This document shows positions 25,583-35,125 of a stretch of 63,982 nt of DNA, piece after piece (position 1 is the first letter of the stretch; each line of letters starts with the position of its first letter). Source of the DNA: Myxacorys chilensis ATA2-1-KO14 (GTDB lineage: Bacteria > Cyanobacteriota > Cyanobacteriia > Leptolyngbyales > Leptolyngbyaceae). The notes beneath the pieces are model-generated. The model saw only the letters and a list, made by a program, of their open reading frames with translations. It made no database searches and was not told the DNA's origin. The stretch spans positions 1-63,982 of the forward strand of contig JAHHHP010000029.1 in assembly GCA_019359275.1 (NCBI GenBank). The letters run 5' to 3'. Made by a program: the position numbers and the translations under genes.

Positions 25583-25714
25583 TGATGCTTTTAGTAATTC
25601 TTTTTAAGCAGTTAGTACGACTGCTAATTAAGCCCTTTTAATAATGTACTTCTGAAACCATAAAACATTCTAATTTCTTAACAATCCACCCTGTTGCAGC
25701 TTGTATACTTTCGG

Positions 25715-25815
25715 ATGAGGGGTAGGTCTTCTCAAAGCCTATTCAACTTAGGAGATGCAAAGCGGTTTTGCCATTGCCCCCGGTTTGTTTTGGGTCTTCC
25801 GACATTATCATCTAA
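25715..25815. ncRNA. Candidate small RNA or structured leader in the 25583-26530 gap
   Basis: Within a 950-base gap, a TATACT box (25709-25714) is followed by sequence containing GCAAAGCGGTTTTGC (a five-base hairpin) and GCCCCCGGTTTGTTTTGGG. On the minus strand, the same stretch reads CCAAAACAAACCGGGGGCAA, which reminds me of the cyanobacterial Yfr2-type small RNAs, but I cannot confirm a match or the strand. The rest of the gap shows no clear gene apart from a short frame at 25937-26098 and the sigA leader. Confidence 0.25.
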
Positions 25816-25936
25816 CTTAATATTTTCCCTAGTCTGATCCCCTAAATTTGGGCTACCGTATCATCATAGAGCCGTAATTCAGGATTCCGAAACCATCGAA
25901 AATGCTTTTGGAGATGCTATCAAGCAGGATGTAACT

Positions 25937-26098
25937 ATGAATTCTGTTTCAGCTATTCCTGATTTGGCTTGCGAAATGGTTGTTTGCTTTGATAAAAGTG
26001 CTTCTCTTTCGTTCTCACATCACTGCTGTAATCCCAATATTGCGGAGTCATGTCTTTACTTGATGACTTTTTGTAAAGAAGCCCGGATAGTGATTTGA
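25937..26098 (+). CDS. Possible small protein, 53 residues
   Basis: A short frame (MNSVSAIPDLACEMVVCFDK... ending KEARIVI) starts 8 bases after an AGGA motif in the long gap before sigA. It has six cysteines and no recognisable domain. It could be a genuine small protein or chance; nothing adjacent argues for either. A second frame at 26095-26343, beginning with TTG, is not convincing. Confidence 0.22.
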   Translation: MNSVSAIPDLACEMVVCFDKSASLSFSHHCCNPNIAESCLYLMTFCKEARIVI

Positions 26099-26530
26099 TC
26101 GAGGTTTACGCTGCAAATGCGTGGTTCTATCGGCATTACTTTTCAGCCTCAGAGATAAAGGTTCATAAAATAGGTGCAACTTTTGTGAGAAAGGCTACAA
26201 TCGGGGAGACATTACAACATTTATCAATTAAGATTTGTGCATTGGGACATCTGCCCAACGGTATATTTCCAGGGAAGCAGGATGCCCCATTTGCTTGCAC
26301 AACTCCCATCAATATGATGAATGTCAGGTTTTGTGGTGCATAGTTCTACTTGTAGGCAATGCAGGCAAACCACGAAATGACCTCAATACTCGCCCTTGAG
26401 TCGCTTGATTGCTGACTCACTTAAGGTTGAGGTAATAGTTGGACTAACCAGATACTCCACTAGATACTGTTTCCGCTGCCACATTTTTTCGACTACTTTT
26501 TGACTACTTAAGGAGCATGAGGAACGCGGC

Positions 26531-27667
26531 ATGACCCAAGCCAACGACGTACTACTTGAAGCACTCGATAGCACTCCTGCAGAAGATGCGTTTGAGAGTG
26601 ATTTGGGGGGAGGATACGACGACATCGATGAGGATCAAGAGGATTCTGATGGCGTCGAAGAAGAGGGCAAGTCAGGCAAGGCTCGGGCTACCCGTCGCCG
26701 AACACAAGCCAAGAAAAAGCATTATACCGAAGACTCGATTCGGCTTTACCTTCAAGAGATTGGTCGAATTCGGCTCCTGAGAGCAGATGAAGAAATCGAA
26801 CTTGCTCGTAAAATTGCTGATTTGCTAGAGCTAGAGCGCATCCTGGTCAAAATGACCGAGAAGCTAGACCGCATTCCGTCTGATGCGGAATGGGCAGAAG
26901 AAGTGAAGATGCCCTTGCCTCAGTTTCGCTATCGCTTGCACTTGGGTCGCCGCGCCAAAGATAAGATGGTGCAGTCGAACCTCCGGCTCGTGGTGTCGAT
27001 CGCTAAGAAATACATGAACCGGGGCCTGTCGTTTCAAGATCTGATTCAGGAAGGCAGCTTGGGTCTGATTCGGGCGGCTGAAAAGTTTGATCACGAAAAA
27101 GGCTACAAGTTTTCAACCTACGCAACGTGGTGGATTCGTCAAGCAATCACTCGTGCAATCGCGGATCAGTCCCGTACCATTCGTCTTCCGGTTCACTTGT
27201 ACGAAACCATCTCTCGCATTAAAAAGACGACCAAGCTGTTGTCGCAAGAAATGGGGCGCAAGCCAACGGAAGAAGAAATTGCGACTCGGATGGAAATGAC
27301 GATCGAAAAACTGCGGTTCATTGCCAAGTCTGCTCAGTTGCCAATTTCGTTAGAAACACCGATCGGTAAGGAAGAAGATTCTCGCTTGGGCGATTTTATC
27401 GAGTCGGATGGCGAAACTCCTGAAGATCAGGTATCTAAGAACTTGCTGCGGGAAGACTTAGAAGGAGTTCTGGCAACCCTTAGCCCCCGTGAGAAGGATG
27501 TTCTCAGACTGCGCTATGGTTTAGACGACGGACGTATGAAGACTCTAGAAGAAATCGGGCAGATCTTTAATGTCACTCGTGAGCGCATTCGTCAAATTGA
27601 AGCGAAGGCACTCCGCAAGTTGCGTCATCCAAATCGCAACAGTGTTCTGAAAGAGTACATTCGCTAA
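26531..27667 (+). CDS. sigA: Principal RNA polymerase sigma factor SigA
   Basis: This is the group 1 sigma-70 factor that directs housekeeping transcription. The 378 residues show region 1.2 ([19 protein letters not shown]), region 2 ([58 protein letters not shown]), region 3 ([14 protein letters not shown]) and region 4 ([41 protein letters not shown]). The acidic N-terminal stretch (residues 20-45) and a basic linker ([12 protein letters not shown]) are usual in cyanobacterial SigA, which lacks the long non-conserved region of the E. coli protein. An AAGGAG lies about 16 bases before the ATG. A strong terminator follows at 27692. Confidence 0.96.
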   Translation: MTQANDVLLEALDSTPAEDAFESDLGGGYDDIDEDQEDSDGVEEEGKSGKARATRRRTQAKKKHYTEDSIRLYLQEIGRIRLLRADEEIELARKIADLLELERILVKMTEKLDRIPSDAEWAEEVKMPLPQFRYRLHLGRRAKDKMVQSNLRLVVSIAKKYMNRGLSFQDLIQEGSLGLIRAAEKFDHEKGYKFSTYATWWIRQAITRAIADQSRTIRLPVHLYETISRIKKTTKLLSQEMGRKPTEEEIATRMEMTIEKLRFIAKSAQLPISLETPIGKEEDSRLGDFIESDGETPEDQVSKNLLREDLEGVLATLSPREKDVLRLRYGLDDGRMKTLEEIGQIFNVTRERIRQIEAKALRKLRHPNRNSVLKEYIR

Positions 27668-27691
27668 TTTCAATTCATCTTGATCTCTCTA

Positions 27692-27722
27692 CCCGATGGT
27701 TTTAACTCCATCGGGTTTTTTA
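27692..27722 (+). terminator. Intrinsic terminator of sigA
   Basis: CCCGATGG (27692-27699) pairs with CCATCGGG (27708-27715) around an eight-base loop, and six T residues follow at once. It lies 25 bases after the sigA stop and is a textbook Rho-independent terminator. Confidence 0.93.
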
Positions 27723-27868
27723 TTAGCAATTTCCTGTTAACTAGAAGTCAATTGCTGAATAAAGTACGCTTTTTTTCCCTCAACTCCATAAAAAATTGGA
27801 CGCTTCGCTGTGAAGCATCCGCAAGACTAGCTTTTAAGGTTAACCAAAAATTTAGAGGAGAAACTCAA

Positions 27869-28051
27869 TTACATCAGACCTAAAAAACGTAGGACGCCTT
27901 CACCGGAAAAGAATTCGGTGAATAAAGCAGCAACAAAACCAATCATAGCGAAACGTCCATTCCACAATTCTGCTTGGGGAGTAAAGCCAAACTTCCAAGC
28001 GTTACGATCTTCTACAGCAGCAGGAGCAGTGATTCTTTGTGTATCTTGCAT
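27869..28051 (-). CDS. hli: High-light-inducible protein (HLIP/ELIP-type, one-helix)
   Basis: The 60-residue protein has one membrane helix with the chlorophyll-binding motif ELWNGRFAMIGFVAALFTEFF, the ExxNGRxAMxGF signature shared with plant light-harvesting proteins. Hlips bind chlorophyll a and beta-carotene, associate with photosystem assembly intermediates and dissipate energy under excess light. The start at 28051 (MQDTQRITAPAAVEDRNAWKFG) is chosen over a 25-codon in-frame extension to 28126 because family members begin this way. It is a single gene, convergent with sigA across the terminator region. Confidence 0.94.
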   Translation of the reverse strand: MQDTQRITAPAAVEDRNAWKFGFTPQAELWNGRFAMIGFVAALFTEFFSGEGVLRFLGLM

Positions 28052-28339
28052 GGTAGTAATACTCTGGGGTGCATTGGCTATCGTTATATTAAACAATATT
28101 ACGAAAAGTGTCAAAGTGTAAAGCAATATGTTTCTCTGCTTAAAGGTTGCAGTTTAGAAACTTGAAAAACGTATTGAGCGGCTGCAAACCTGGAGAAACT
28201 AACGGTTCTTACAGCTAATTCAACGAAAGATCACTTGATAAATATGTTCCGAAATGCTGACTTTAGGGTCTAAAGATTTTGAAAACTCGATATGGAGCTA
28301 TCATAGGAACGATTGATTGATATTTGTAACGAATTGTCA

Positions 28340-29773
28340 ATGATTGTTTCTGACTCTGGTTTAGCGAAGATTAAGGCATCTGTGACGGAGAAAATTTTCT
28401 TTGGTCACGAGCCAACGACTGAGTTAATCGCTATTTTGCTAGTCTATTTTGTCCAAGGCATTTTAGGATTAGCGCGATTAGCGGTCAGTTTCTTCCTCAA
28501 AGATGAACTGGCTCTGAGTCCTGCTGAAGTATCCGCTCTGTTGGGCATTGTAGCGATTCCGTGGATGATAAAACCCCTGTTTGGATTTATCTCTGATGGG
28601 CTACCCATATTTGGATATCGCAGACGGCCTTACCTAATACTATCTGGGATTTTGGGTACGTCGTCCTGGGTGATAATGGCAACGCTTGTTCACTCTCCTT
28701 GGGCAGCAACGGCAGCGATCTCGCTGGGTTCTCTTTCGGTTGCCGTTAGTGATGTCATTGTCGATTCGATCGTTGTAGAGCGTGCTAGACATGAATCGGT
28801 GAGCGGAGCAGGATCGCTACAGTCTCTGTCTTGGGGCGCTTCTGCTCTAGGCGGACTGATTACCGCTTACTTTAGTGGCCTATTGCTGCACGTTTTTGAT
28901 ACTCGCACTATTTTTCTAATCACAGCGACCTTTCCGCTCATTATTTCTGGTGTAGCTTGGTTCATTGCTGAAACTCCAGTGACTACGAAGTCAGATTGGT
29001 CGGTGGTACGGCATCAGTTAGGGCAACTGAGGCAAGCGGTGTCTCAAAAAACGATTTGGATGCCCACTGCTTTTCTATTTCTTTGGCAAGCCACTCCAAC
29101 CGCTGAGTCTGCCTTCTTCTATTTTTCTACAAATGAATTGGGGTTCGAGCCAGAGTTTTTGGGTCGAGTCCGATTGGTGACTAGTATTGCTTCGCTCCTC
29201 GGCATTTGGGTGTTCCAACGGTTTTTGAAAACCGTCCCCTTTCGCACAATTTTTGGATGGTCAATTGTGCTGTCGTCGGTGCTAGGAATGTCGATGCTGC
29301 TACTCGTGACTCACGCCAACCGGACGCTGGGAATTGACGATCGCTGGTTCAGTTTAGGTGACAGTTTGATTCTCACTGTCATGGGACAGATTGCCTTTAT
29401 GCCAGTGCTGGTTCTAGCCGCGAGATTATGCCCACCGGGAGTGGAGGCAACCCTGTTCGCGTTGCTAATGTCAGTTGTAAACCTGGCAGGGTTAGTTTCT
29501 TACGAATTTGGGGCGCTGCTAACGCACTGGTTAGGAGTGACCGACACTAATTTCGATAAGCTCTGGCTGCTCGTAGTCATTACGAATATCACAACGCTGC
29601 TGCCATTTCCATTGTTGGGTTGGCTGCCTAGTACGGTTGAAGCAACGTCAGTTGAACAGCCTGCGCCTGCTCTAGAATCTGATCCTGCAAAACCGATTGG
29701 ACAATCTTTCTTGCCGAATTTGGTCTCAGCTTGGACTTCTAAACAGCCTGAACCTGTTGAGAAGCCAGAATGA
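28340..29773 (+). CDS. Folate/biopterin-type major facilitator (FBT/BT1 family) transporter
   Basis: The 477-residue protein has about 12 membrane helices. Family marks are ELIAILLVYFVQGILGLARLA, the loop LFGFISDGLPIFGYRRRPYLILSG between helices 2 and 3, and SDVIVDSIVVERARHESVSGAGSLQSLSWG near residue 140. FBT proteins carry folates or pterins across the inner or chloroplast envelope membrane; a cyanobacterial homologue has been shown to transport folate, but substrate specificity is not visible here. The ATG at 28340 is preferred over a TTG nine codons upstream. The soluble C-terminal tail (from about residue 440) is Pro-rich and poorly conserved. The carotenoid oxygenase gene begins 67 bases downstream. 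Confidence 0.86.
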   Translation: MIVSDSGLAKIKASVTEKIFFGHEPTTELIAILLVYFVQGILGLARLAVSFFLKDELALSPAEVSALLGIVAIPWMIKPLFGFISDGLPIFGYRRRPYLILSGILGTSSWVIMATLVHSPWAATAAISLGSLSVAVSDVIVDSIVVERARHESVSGAGSLQSLSWGASALGGLITAYFSGLLLHVFDTRTIFLITATFPLIISGVAWFIAETPVTTKSDWSVVRHQLGQLRQAVSQKTIWMPTAFLFLWQATPTAESAFFYFSTNELGFEPEFLGRVRLVTSIASLLGIWVFQRFLKTVPFRTIFGWSIVLSSVLGMSMLLLVTHANRTLGIDDRWFSLGDSLILTVMGQIAFMPVLVLAARLCPPGVEATLFALLMSVVNLAGLVSYEFGALLTHWLGVTDTNFDKLWLLVVITNITTLLPFPLLGWLPSTVEATSVEQPAPALESDPAKPIGQSFLPNLVSAWTSKQPEPVEKPE

Positions 29774-29840
29774 AACTGTTCTTTGGCGGGTGAAGACAAC
29801 CGCTTGAACCGCACAATTCAACTTTAGATATTCAGACGAT

Positions 29841-31370
29841 ATGCAACTGTTTGAACACGCTTCTACTGTCCCGATTACGTCATATAACACTGAGGAATGG
29901 CAAAAGGGATATCGATCGCTTCATCAAGAATATGAATACTGGATTGATGAAATAGAGGGTGAGATTCCTCAAGCGTTGGAAGGGACGCTGTTTCGCAATG
30001 GTCCTGGATTGCTCGATGTGAATGGGCAGCAGCTTCAGCACCCGTTTGATGGCGATGGGATGATTTGCGCGATCGCATTCAAAGATGGACGCGCTCATTT
30101 CCGCAATCGGTTTGTCAAAACGGAAGGCTATTTGGCAGAGCAGAAAGCGGGCAAGATTTTATATCGGGGCGTATTTGGTACGCAGAAGCCCGGAGGTTGG
30201 CTGGCGAATGCTTTTGATACTCGAACTAAAAACATCGCAAATACTCAAGTTCTGTATTGGGGCGGAAAGCTTTTGGCGCTTTGGGAAGCCGCAGAACCTC
30301 ATCGCCTTGATCCACAAACGTTAGAAACGTTGGGACAGGAATACTTTGATGGTGTGCTGTCGAAAGGCGCACCGTTTGCCGCTCACCCGTGGATTGATCC
30401 GGTGAGCCAGTTTGATGATGGCAAACCGTGCTTAGTCAACTTTTCGATCAAAGCAGGGTTATCGTTTACGATCGCGATTTACGAACTCGATGTAAGTGGC
30501 AAGATTGTACGACAGCACGATCATCCCGTTCCAGGCTTCGCGTTTATTCACGACTTCGCGATCACGCCGAACTACTGTATCTTTTTCCAAAATCCAGTCG
30601 ATTTTAATCCGATTCCGTTCTTAGCAGGCATGAAGTCCGCAGGGGAATGCATCAAGTTTCGCCCTGACAAGCCGACGCGCATCATTCTTATTCCTCGTGA
30701 TACGTCTTCTGGTCGGCCCACCGCCAAAATTCTTGAAACGCAGTCAGGATTTGTGTTTCACCATGCAAATGCTTACGAACAAGATGGAGAGATCATTCTC
30801 GATTCGGTGTGCTACGAGAACTTACCGTCTGTTGAACCTGGCTCAGATTACCGGCGAACGGATTTCGAGGCGTTAGCGCCCGGTCAATTGTGGCGATTTA
30901 ACCTCAATTTGGCAGATCAAACGGTCAAGCGCGAACTATTAGAGGAACGCTGCTGTGAGTTTCCGTTCGTGCATCCAGGTGTAGCTGGACGGAAGCACCG
31001 TTATATCTATATGGCAGCCGCTCATACCTCGAGTGGGAATGCACCGCATCAAGCCATTCTGAAAGTAGATGTGGAGTCGGGAGAGCGATCGTTCGCCAGC
31101 TTTGCACCGGATGGATATGTTAGTGAACCTGTGTTTGTGCCGCGCGATCGCCCTAATGAGTCTGGGCTATATACCCAGGTGCAGGGTGATGAAGATGACG
31201 GTTGGTTGCTAGCGATCGCATACGATAGCAAGCGCGATCGCTCCTCGGTGGTCATTCTGGATGCGAAGAACGTGGAGCAGGGTGCGATCGCGCGGCTGCA
31301 CTTCAAGCATCACGTTCCCTATGGATTGCACGGCAACTTCACACCTCATTATTTTGAGTCAGAGGGTTAG
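29841..31370 (+). CDS. Carotenoid cleavage oxygenase (RPE65/CCD family)
   Basis: This 509-residue non-heme iron enzyme cleaves carotenoids or apocarotenoids. The family pattern is complete: EGTLFRNGPGLLDVNG..HPFDGDGMICAI at the N-terminus, and four iron-binding His in AAHPWIDPV, FIHDFAITPNYCIFF, FVFHHANAYEQDGEI and PYGLHGNFTP near the end. The iron-coordinating Glu residues are also expected in these blocks. Cyanobacterial members include retinal-forming apocarotenoid 15,15'-oxygenases and others; I cannot assign the bond. Upstream is an FBT transporter in the same direction, and the stop overlaps the convergent oxidoreductase by four bases. Confidence 0.93.
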   Translation: MQLFEHASTVPITSYNTEEWQKGYRSLHQEYEYWIDEIEGEIPQALEGTLFRNGPGLLDVNGQQLQHPFDGDGMICAIAFKDGRAHFRNRFVKTEGYLAEQKAGKILYRGVFGTQKPGGWLANAFDTRTKNIANTQVLYWGGKLLALWEAAEPHRLDPQTLETLGQEYFDGVLSKGAPFAAHPWIDPVSQFDDGKPCLVNFSIKAGLSFTIAIYELDVSGKIVRQHDHPVPGFAFIHDFAITPNYCIFFQNPVDFNPIPFLAGMKSAGECIKFRPDKPTRIILIPRDTSSGRPTAKILETQSGFVFHHANAYEQDGEIILDSVCYENLPSVEPGSDYRRTDFEALAPGQLWRFNLNLADQTVKRELLEERCCEFPFVHPGVAGRKHRYIYMAAAHTSSGNAPHQAILKVDVESGERSFASFAPDGYVSEPVFVPRDRPNESGLYTQVQGDEDDGWLLAIAYDSKRDRSSVVILDAKNVEQGAIARLHFKHHVPYGLHGNFTPHYFESEG

Positions 31371-32311
31371 ACCATCGTAATGGCAATTTTGCCGACTACA
31401 TGACCCTCCTCGCTATAGGCATGGGCAGCAGCAATTTCAGAAAGCGGGTAAGTTCGATCGATAATGGGTCGAATCTTGCCCGTTTCAATTTGTTCTTTGA
31501 GGTAGATAAGGTCAACGCGATTGGCCTTAGCAAGAATGACTTTGGCGGTTTGACCAGGCAGGACGCTAGTTAGCAATCCTTGGAGGTAGTTTTTAGGGTC
31601 GGGTTGCGTAGTGACGTAAATTCCCGTGCCGGTGAGAATGCGCTTGCAGTCGGAGTAGGGCTTTGAACCAACGACATCGAAGACCAAATCATAAGATGCG
31701 GCTTCTTGAGTGAAGTCAGTTTGCTTGTAGTCAATGACGCGATCGGGCGAAAAGCGGTTCACGAGATCAATGTTTTGTGTACTGCAAACTGCCGTGACTT
31801 CTGCCCCAAAGAGCTTTGCGATCTGCACGGCAAAAATGCCAACGCCGCCAGACGCCCCGTTGATCAGCACTCGTTGTCCAGCATTGAGCTTTCCTGCATC
31901 TCGTAAGGCCTGTAGTGCCGTTGTTGCAGCCAGTGGAATGGAAGCCGCTTCTGGATAAGACAAATTCTCCGGCTTAGCAGCCGTTACTTTCTCCGAAACT
32001 GCCGCATAATCGGCATAAGCACCGCCAGGAAACTGATTGGAGTAGGCATAGACGGCATCCCCGACGTTGAGATGTGTGACCTGAACGCCAGTTGCAACCA
32101 CTTCTCCAGCAATGTCAAACCCTAAGACCATTGGAAACTTCTGCCCAGGTAGCAGTTTGAGCATTCCTTTCCGAATTTTCCAATCGATAGGATTCACGCT
32201 GGATGCATAAACTCGAATCAGGACTTGATCGGCTTTGACTTGAGGCGGCGCAATGTTTCTGATCTCAAACACGTCGGGCGATCCATATTGCTCTATGACT
32301 GCCGCTTGCAT
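31367..32311 (-). CDS. NADPH-dependent quinone oxidoreductase-like protein (MDR superfamily)
   Basis: The 314-residue protein is a zinc-independent medium-chain dehydrogenase of the QOR type. It has the N-terminal GroES-like domain (MQAAVIEQYGSPDVFEIRN, YASSVNPIDWKIRKG, GFDIAGEVVATG) and the nucleotide-binding domain with VLINGASGGVGIFAVQIAKLFGAEVTAV near residue 150. Structural zinc cysteines are absent. It probably reduces a quinone or an enone. An upstream in-frame extension to 32365 (Thr/Ser-rich) is possible; the family starts at MQAAVIEQYG. The gene is convergent with the carotenoid oxygenase and shares a four-base overlap. Confidence 0.9.
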   Translation of the reverse strand: MQAAVIEQYGSPDVFEIRNIAPPQVKADQVLIRVYASSVNPIDWKIRKGMLKLLPGQKFPMVLGFDIAGEVVATGVQVTHLNVGDAVYAYSNQFPGGAYADYAAVSEKVTAAKPENLSYPEAASIPLAATTALQALRDAGKLNAGQRVLINGASGGVGIFAVQIAKLFGAEVTAVCSTQNIDLVNRFSPDRVIDYKQTDFTQEAASYDLVFDVVGSKPYSDCKRILTGTGIYVTTQPDPKNYLQGLLTSVLPGQTAKVILAKANRVDLIYLKEQIETGKIRPIIDRTYPLSEIAAAHAYSEEGHVVGKIAITMV

Positions 32312-32446
32312 GGAACCATTAATGACAGTGGTTTCGGTCGGAGTCGGACTGGAGGAGGTGGTCATCGGAGTTACCTAAACAATAGAGAGCCTTGCCTCTG
32401 TAGTAACGAGATGCGTCACCGAAGCGCTTACCTCTTCAGACAGACT

Positions 32447-33328
32447 TCACCCAAAGACAACGGTACGATTTCCGTACACCAGCACACGATTTTGCAGATG
32501 CAATCGGACTGCTCTCGCTAAAACGACTCGCTCCAAATCTTTTCCTTTACGAATTAAGTCGGCGGTGTTATCGCGATGACTGACGCGAACGACATCTTGC
32601 TCAATGATGGGACCTTCATCTAGGTTCTCGGTTGTGTAATGCGCAGTTGCACCAATAATCTTGACGCCCCGCTCAAATGCTCGCTCGTAAGGATTTGCAC
32701 CCGCAAAGGCAGGTAGAAATGAATGGTGAATATTAATCACCGTCGGAAATTTTGCAATGAAATCTGAACTCAGCACTTGCATATATTTCGCTAACACAAC
32801 TAAGTCGATGTTGTATTGCTGCAAGAGTTCTAGCTGTTTTGCTTCTTGTTGAGCTTTTGTTTCTTTTGTGATGGAAACATGATGAAAATCGATGCCAAAT
32901 TGGGCTGCGGTTTCCCTAAGAGGGAATTGCGAAGCAACCGCGCCCAACTTCTCATGGTTGCTGACAATCAATGGCACTTCTGCCCGCAACTCTCCCGACT
33001 GCTGACGCCAGAGCAAGTCAAATAAACAGTGATCTTGTTTGCTCACCCAAATCGCAATTCGAGGCGTCGTATCCGAAAAGTGAAGTTGCCAGGTGGCGTT
33101 GAGGGGAGACGCAATGGCTCGAAATGCAGGCTCAATCACCTCACGGGGCAACTGAAACCCTTCCAACTGCCACTCAATTCGATTGAGAAATAGCCCTGCT
33201 GAAAAGTCGGTGTGTTGGTCAGCGTGAATGATGTTGCCACCATTCGAGTAAATAAAGTTGGCAATCTTAGCGACTAAGCCTTTTTGGTCAGGACAGGAAA
33301 TGAGCAGGGTAGCCGTTGGAGTACTCAT
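32447..33328 (-). CDS. purU: Formyltetrahydrofolate deformylase
   Basis: PurU hydrolyses 10-formyltetrahydrofolate to formate and tetrahydrofolate. The 293-residue protein has an N-terminal ACT regulatory domain (ATLLISCPDQKGLVAKIANFIYSNGGNI) and a formyltransferase-like catalytic domain with VVLAKYMQVLSSDFIAKFPTVINIHHSFLPAFAGANPY near residue 190, including the Asn-x-His and His of the active site, and GATAHYTTENLDEGPIIEQD. It starts six bases after the stop of the DUF4340 gene upstream, so the two are probably co-transcribed. Formate supply can support purine synthesis. Confidence 0.95.
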   Translation of the reverse strand: MSTPTATLLISCPDQKGLVAKIANFIYSNGGNIIHADQHTDFSAGLFLNRIEWQLEGFQLPREVIEPAFRAIASPLNATWQLHFSDTTPRIAIWVSKQDHCLFDLLWRQQSGELRAEVPLIVSNHEKLGAVASQFPLRETAAQFGIDFHHVSITKETKAQQEAKQLELLQQYNIDLVVLAKYMQVLSSDFIAKFPTVINIHHSFLPAFAGANPYERAFERGVKIIGATAHYTTENLDEGPIIEQDVVRVSHRDNTADLIRKGKDLERVVLARAVRLHLQNRVLVYGNRTVVFG

Positions 33329-33333
33329 TGAAC

Positions 33334-34137
33334 TTATTGAGAGGGCGCAGGAGATGACGACGGAGTAGGACTAACGCTAGTTTGAGGTGCAGGGGGCGAT
33401 GACGGGGTAGGACTAACGCTAGTTTGAGGCGTTGGCGATGGAATGGGAGAACTACTTGCTGAAGGCGATGGAGAAGGAGCAGGGCTACTGGCAGGGGAAG
33501 GGCTAGACGACGAAGTAGGACTGCTGGGGGAAGGGCTAGACGTTGCCTTAGAATCTTTCTTCGGCTTTTCTTTCTTCCATTCATCCAATGGACGATCGAC
33601 AGCGTTTTGAAAATCGATCGGCACCAGCAACACAGCTAACTCTCCATTAGTATTAGCTGGAGTATTAGCTGGGGGATCGGCTAAAGCATACAAAAAGTTG
33701 CGATTGAAGTTTGGTTTACCAAGAACGAATTGATGAACCTGCTGATTGGCCAGTTTGACTTCAACTGTGGCAGAGGGTCGATCCAATCCAAATTCCGATT
33801 TGCGTGTGGTTGGAATGGTGAGAGTGCGATCGCTGCGCCCCGTTGCTAATAAATTCAGCAGAAATGCCACTGCGCCATCATCGGCTTGCGTTGGTTGTGG
33901 GGCAGTCATCTGCCAAACCGAAGGCACGACTCCCGGTTTCCGCTCAAATGCCAGCGTAGGTTGCTTCGAGGTTTTTACCGTAAAGCTAGTTACATCTGCC
34001 TCTTTGAAGTTAAAAATAGGCTTTGATGTGGACTGAGCTTCTTCTGTCTTGGGCTGTCTGAACTCTTGATAGTAAACAAATCCACCGAGCGCGATCGCTA
34101 GAAAGACCAGAATTAAAGAAGTACGCTGAAATTTCAT
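33334..34137 (-). CDS. DUF4340 domain protein with Pro/Ser/Thr-rich tail
   Basis: The 267-residue protein begins with a membrane anchor (MKFQRTSLILVFLAIALGGFVYY) and then has a DUF4340 domain: VWQMTAPQPTQADDGAVAFLLNLLATGRSDRTL and SEFGLDRPSATVEV, LGKPNFNRNFLYA. Function is unknown; related domains occur near GldG-like ABC transporter parts. The C-terminal 70 residues are almost all Pro, Ser, Thr and Ala, with TSVSPTPSS repeated, from DNA repeats 42 bases apart (33365 and 33407). It is likely exposed in the periplasm. It precedes purU by six bases, but no functional link is obvious. Confidence 0.8.
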   Translation of the reverse strand: MKFQRTSLILVFLAIALGGFVYYQEFRQPKTEEAQSTSKPIFNFKEADVTSFTVKTSKQPTLAFERKPGVVPSVWQMTAPQPTQADDGAVAFLLNLLATGRSDRTLTIPTTRKSEFGLDRPSATVEVKLANQQVHQFVLGKPNFNRNFLYALADPPANTPANTNGELAVLLVPIDFQNAVDRPLDEWKKEKPKKDSKATSSPSPSSPTSSSSPSPASSPAPSPSPSASSSPIPSPTPQTSVSPTPSSPPAPQTSVSPTPSSSPAPSQ

Positions 34138-34453
34138 AAGCTAATTCATCGGGCCTTGACAATCTCGTTCCTCAATTTGGTCATTCTACTATTCTGGTCT
34201 GTCCATTGAAGAAGTAACGTGCAGAAGTCATTGCAGCCTTGCTTAGTCTAATGTCAGGACATCCAAAAGGAGCTGCATTGCATCGCGCTCGATTTTTCTG
34301 CACCAGAAACAATGGATTAACATTTACTGGCAATTGCAGTTGATTCAACAGCGTACTAAGCGCGATCGCGACTGGCTCAGCCGTAAGTCAAACTGCCACC
34401 GCCCGCAATCCTCAATTATCTTGCCACCCTAGATAATCTTCTGCGATTTTGCC

Positions 34454-34493
34454 AAAAAACGCTTAAAGTAGTACCAATGTATGTTCTACTTTA
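34454..34493 (-). terminator. Intrinsic terminator after the CheY-like gene; surveyed gap 34138-34516
   Basis: Read on the minus strand, TAAAGTAG (34493-34486) pairs with CTACTTTA (34471-34464), followed by AGCG and six T residues. It lies 24 bases after the stop of the minus-strand response regulator. I see no gene in the remainder of the gap 34138-34453. Confidence 0.75.
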
Positions 34494-34516
34494 GCCCCTG
34501 CATCTTATGCCCAACC

Positions 34517-34915
34517 TTATTCTGCTGGCAGCAACGCCACAATCTGATCGACAAACGCCTGATGATCGACCACTGGTTTTGAAATGTAGTCATCTGCCCC
34601 GCTTTGCTGAAGGAAATTCTCGCGATCGCCCTCCATTGCATGGGCTGTTACCAAAATAATGGGCAAATCAGCCGTTTGCGGATCGCCCTTCAGCAGTTGA
34701 GTCAGCTGAATACCATTCACCGATTTTCCTTGATAGGCACTCCGAGCGAGGGAGACATCCATCAAAATAATGTCCGCTTCACCGGATTGAGCAATTTGGA
34801 TCACTTCATCCCCATTTTCGGTATGCTTGACCGCTAAACCGCCCCGCTTCGTCAAAATTTTCGAGAATACTCGCGCATTGATCAAATCGTCTTCTACAAT
34901 CAGAACCGTTTTCAT
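34517..34915 (-). CDS. CheY-like response regulator (stand-alone receiver)
   Basis: The 132-residue protein is a complete receiver domain: MKTVLIVEDDLINARVFSKIL with the acidic pair at residues 9-10, ADIILMDVSLA with the phospho-acceptor Asp near residue 53, PIILVTAHAM with the conserved Thr, and YISKPV with the Lys. It has no output domain, so it acts by protein-protein contact or in a phosphorelay. A short insert after the Asp (ARSAYQGKSVNG) lengthens the loop. It is a single gene, divergent from the GyrA-like gene, and no kinase lies within several kilobases. Confidence 0.93.
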   Translation of the reverse strand: MKTVLIVEDDLINARVFSKILTKRGGLAVKHTENGDEVIQIAQSGEADIILMDVSLARSAYQGKSVNGIQLTQLLKGDPQTADLPIILVTAHAMEGDRENFLQQSGADDYISKPVVDHQAFVDQIVALLPAE

Positions 34916-35125
34916 GAGGTGAGCCTCTATGGGCGATACACAATTTCAAGACCACGATATTTCAGGCAACATTCTCAAACAAACCACTAAAACAACTGAT
35001 GAGGCAAAATAAGCGCTCTCAGCCTATAACGGATATCACCGCTTAAGGGACGCAATCCGGATAAGTATGACTACACTGAAGTTGCAGCACCGTATTCTAA
35101 AGCTCGGAACGAAGGGACAGGACTC

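Noticed and set aside
26095..26343. An 82-codon frame with a TTG start before sigA
   Set aside because: No ribosome site or recognisable sequence; it lies in an AT-rich leader region.
34930..35013. A 27-codon frame beginning MGDTQ before the GyrA-type gene
   Set aside because: Too short and without a convincing ribosome site; likely chance.
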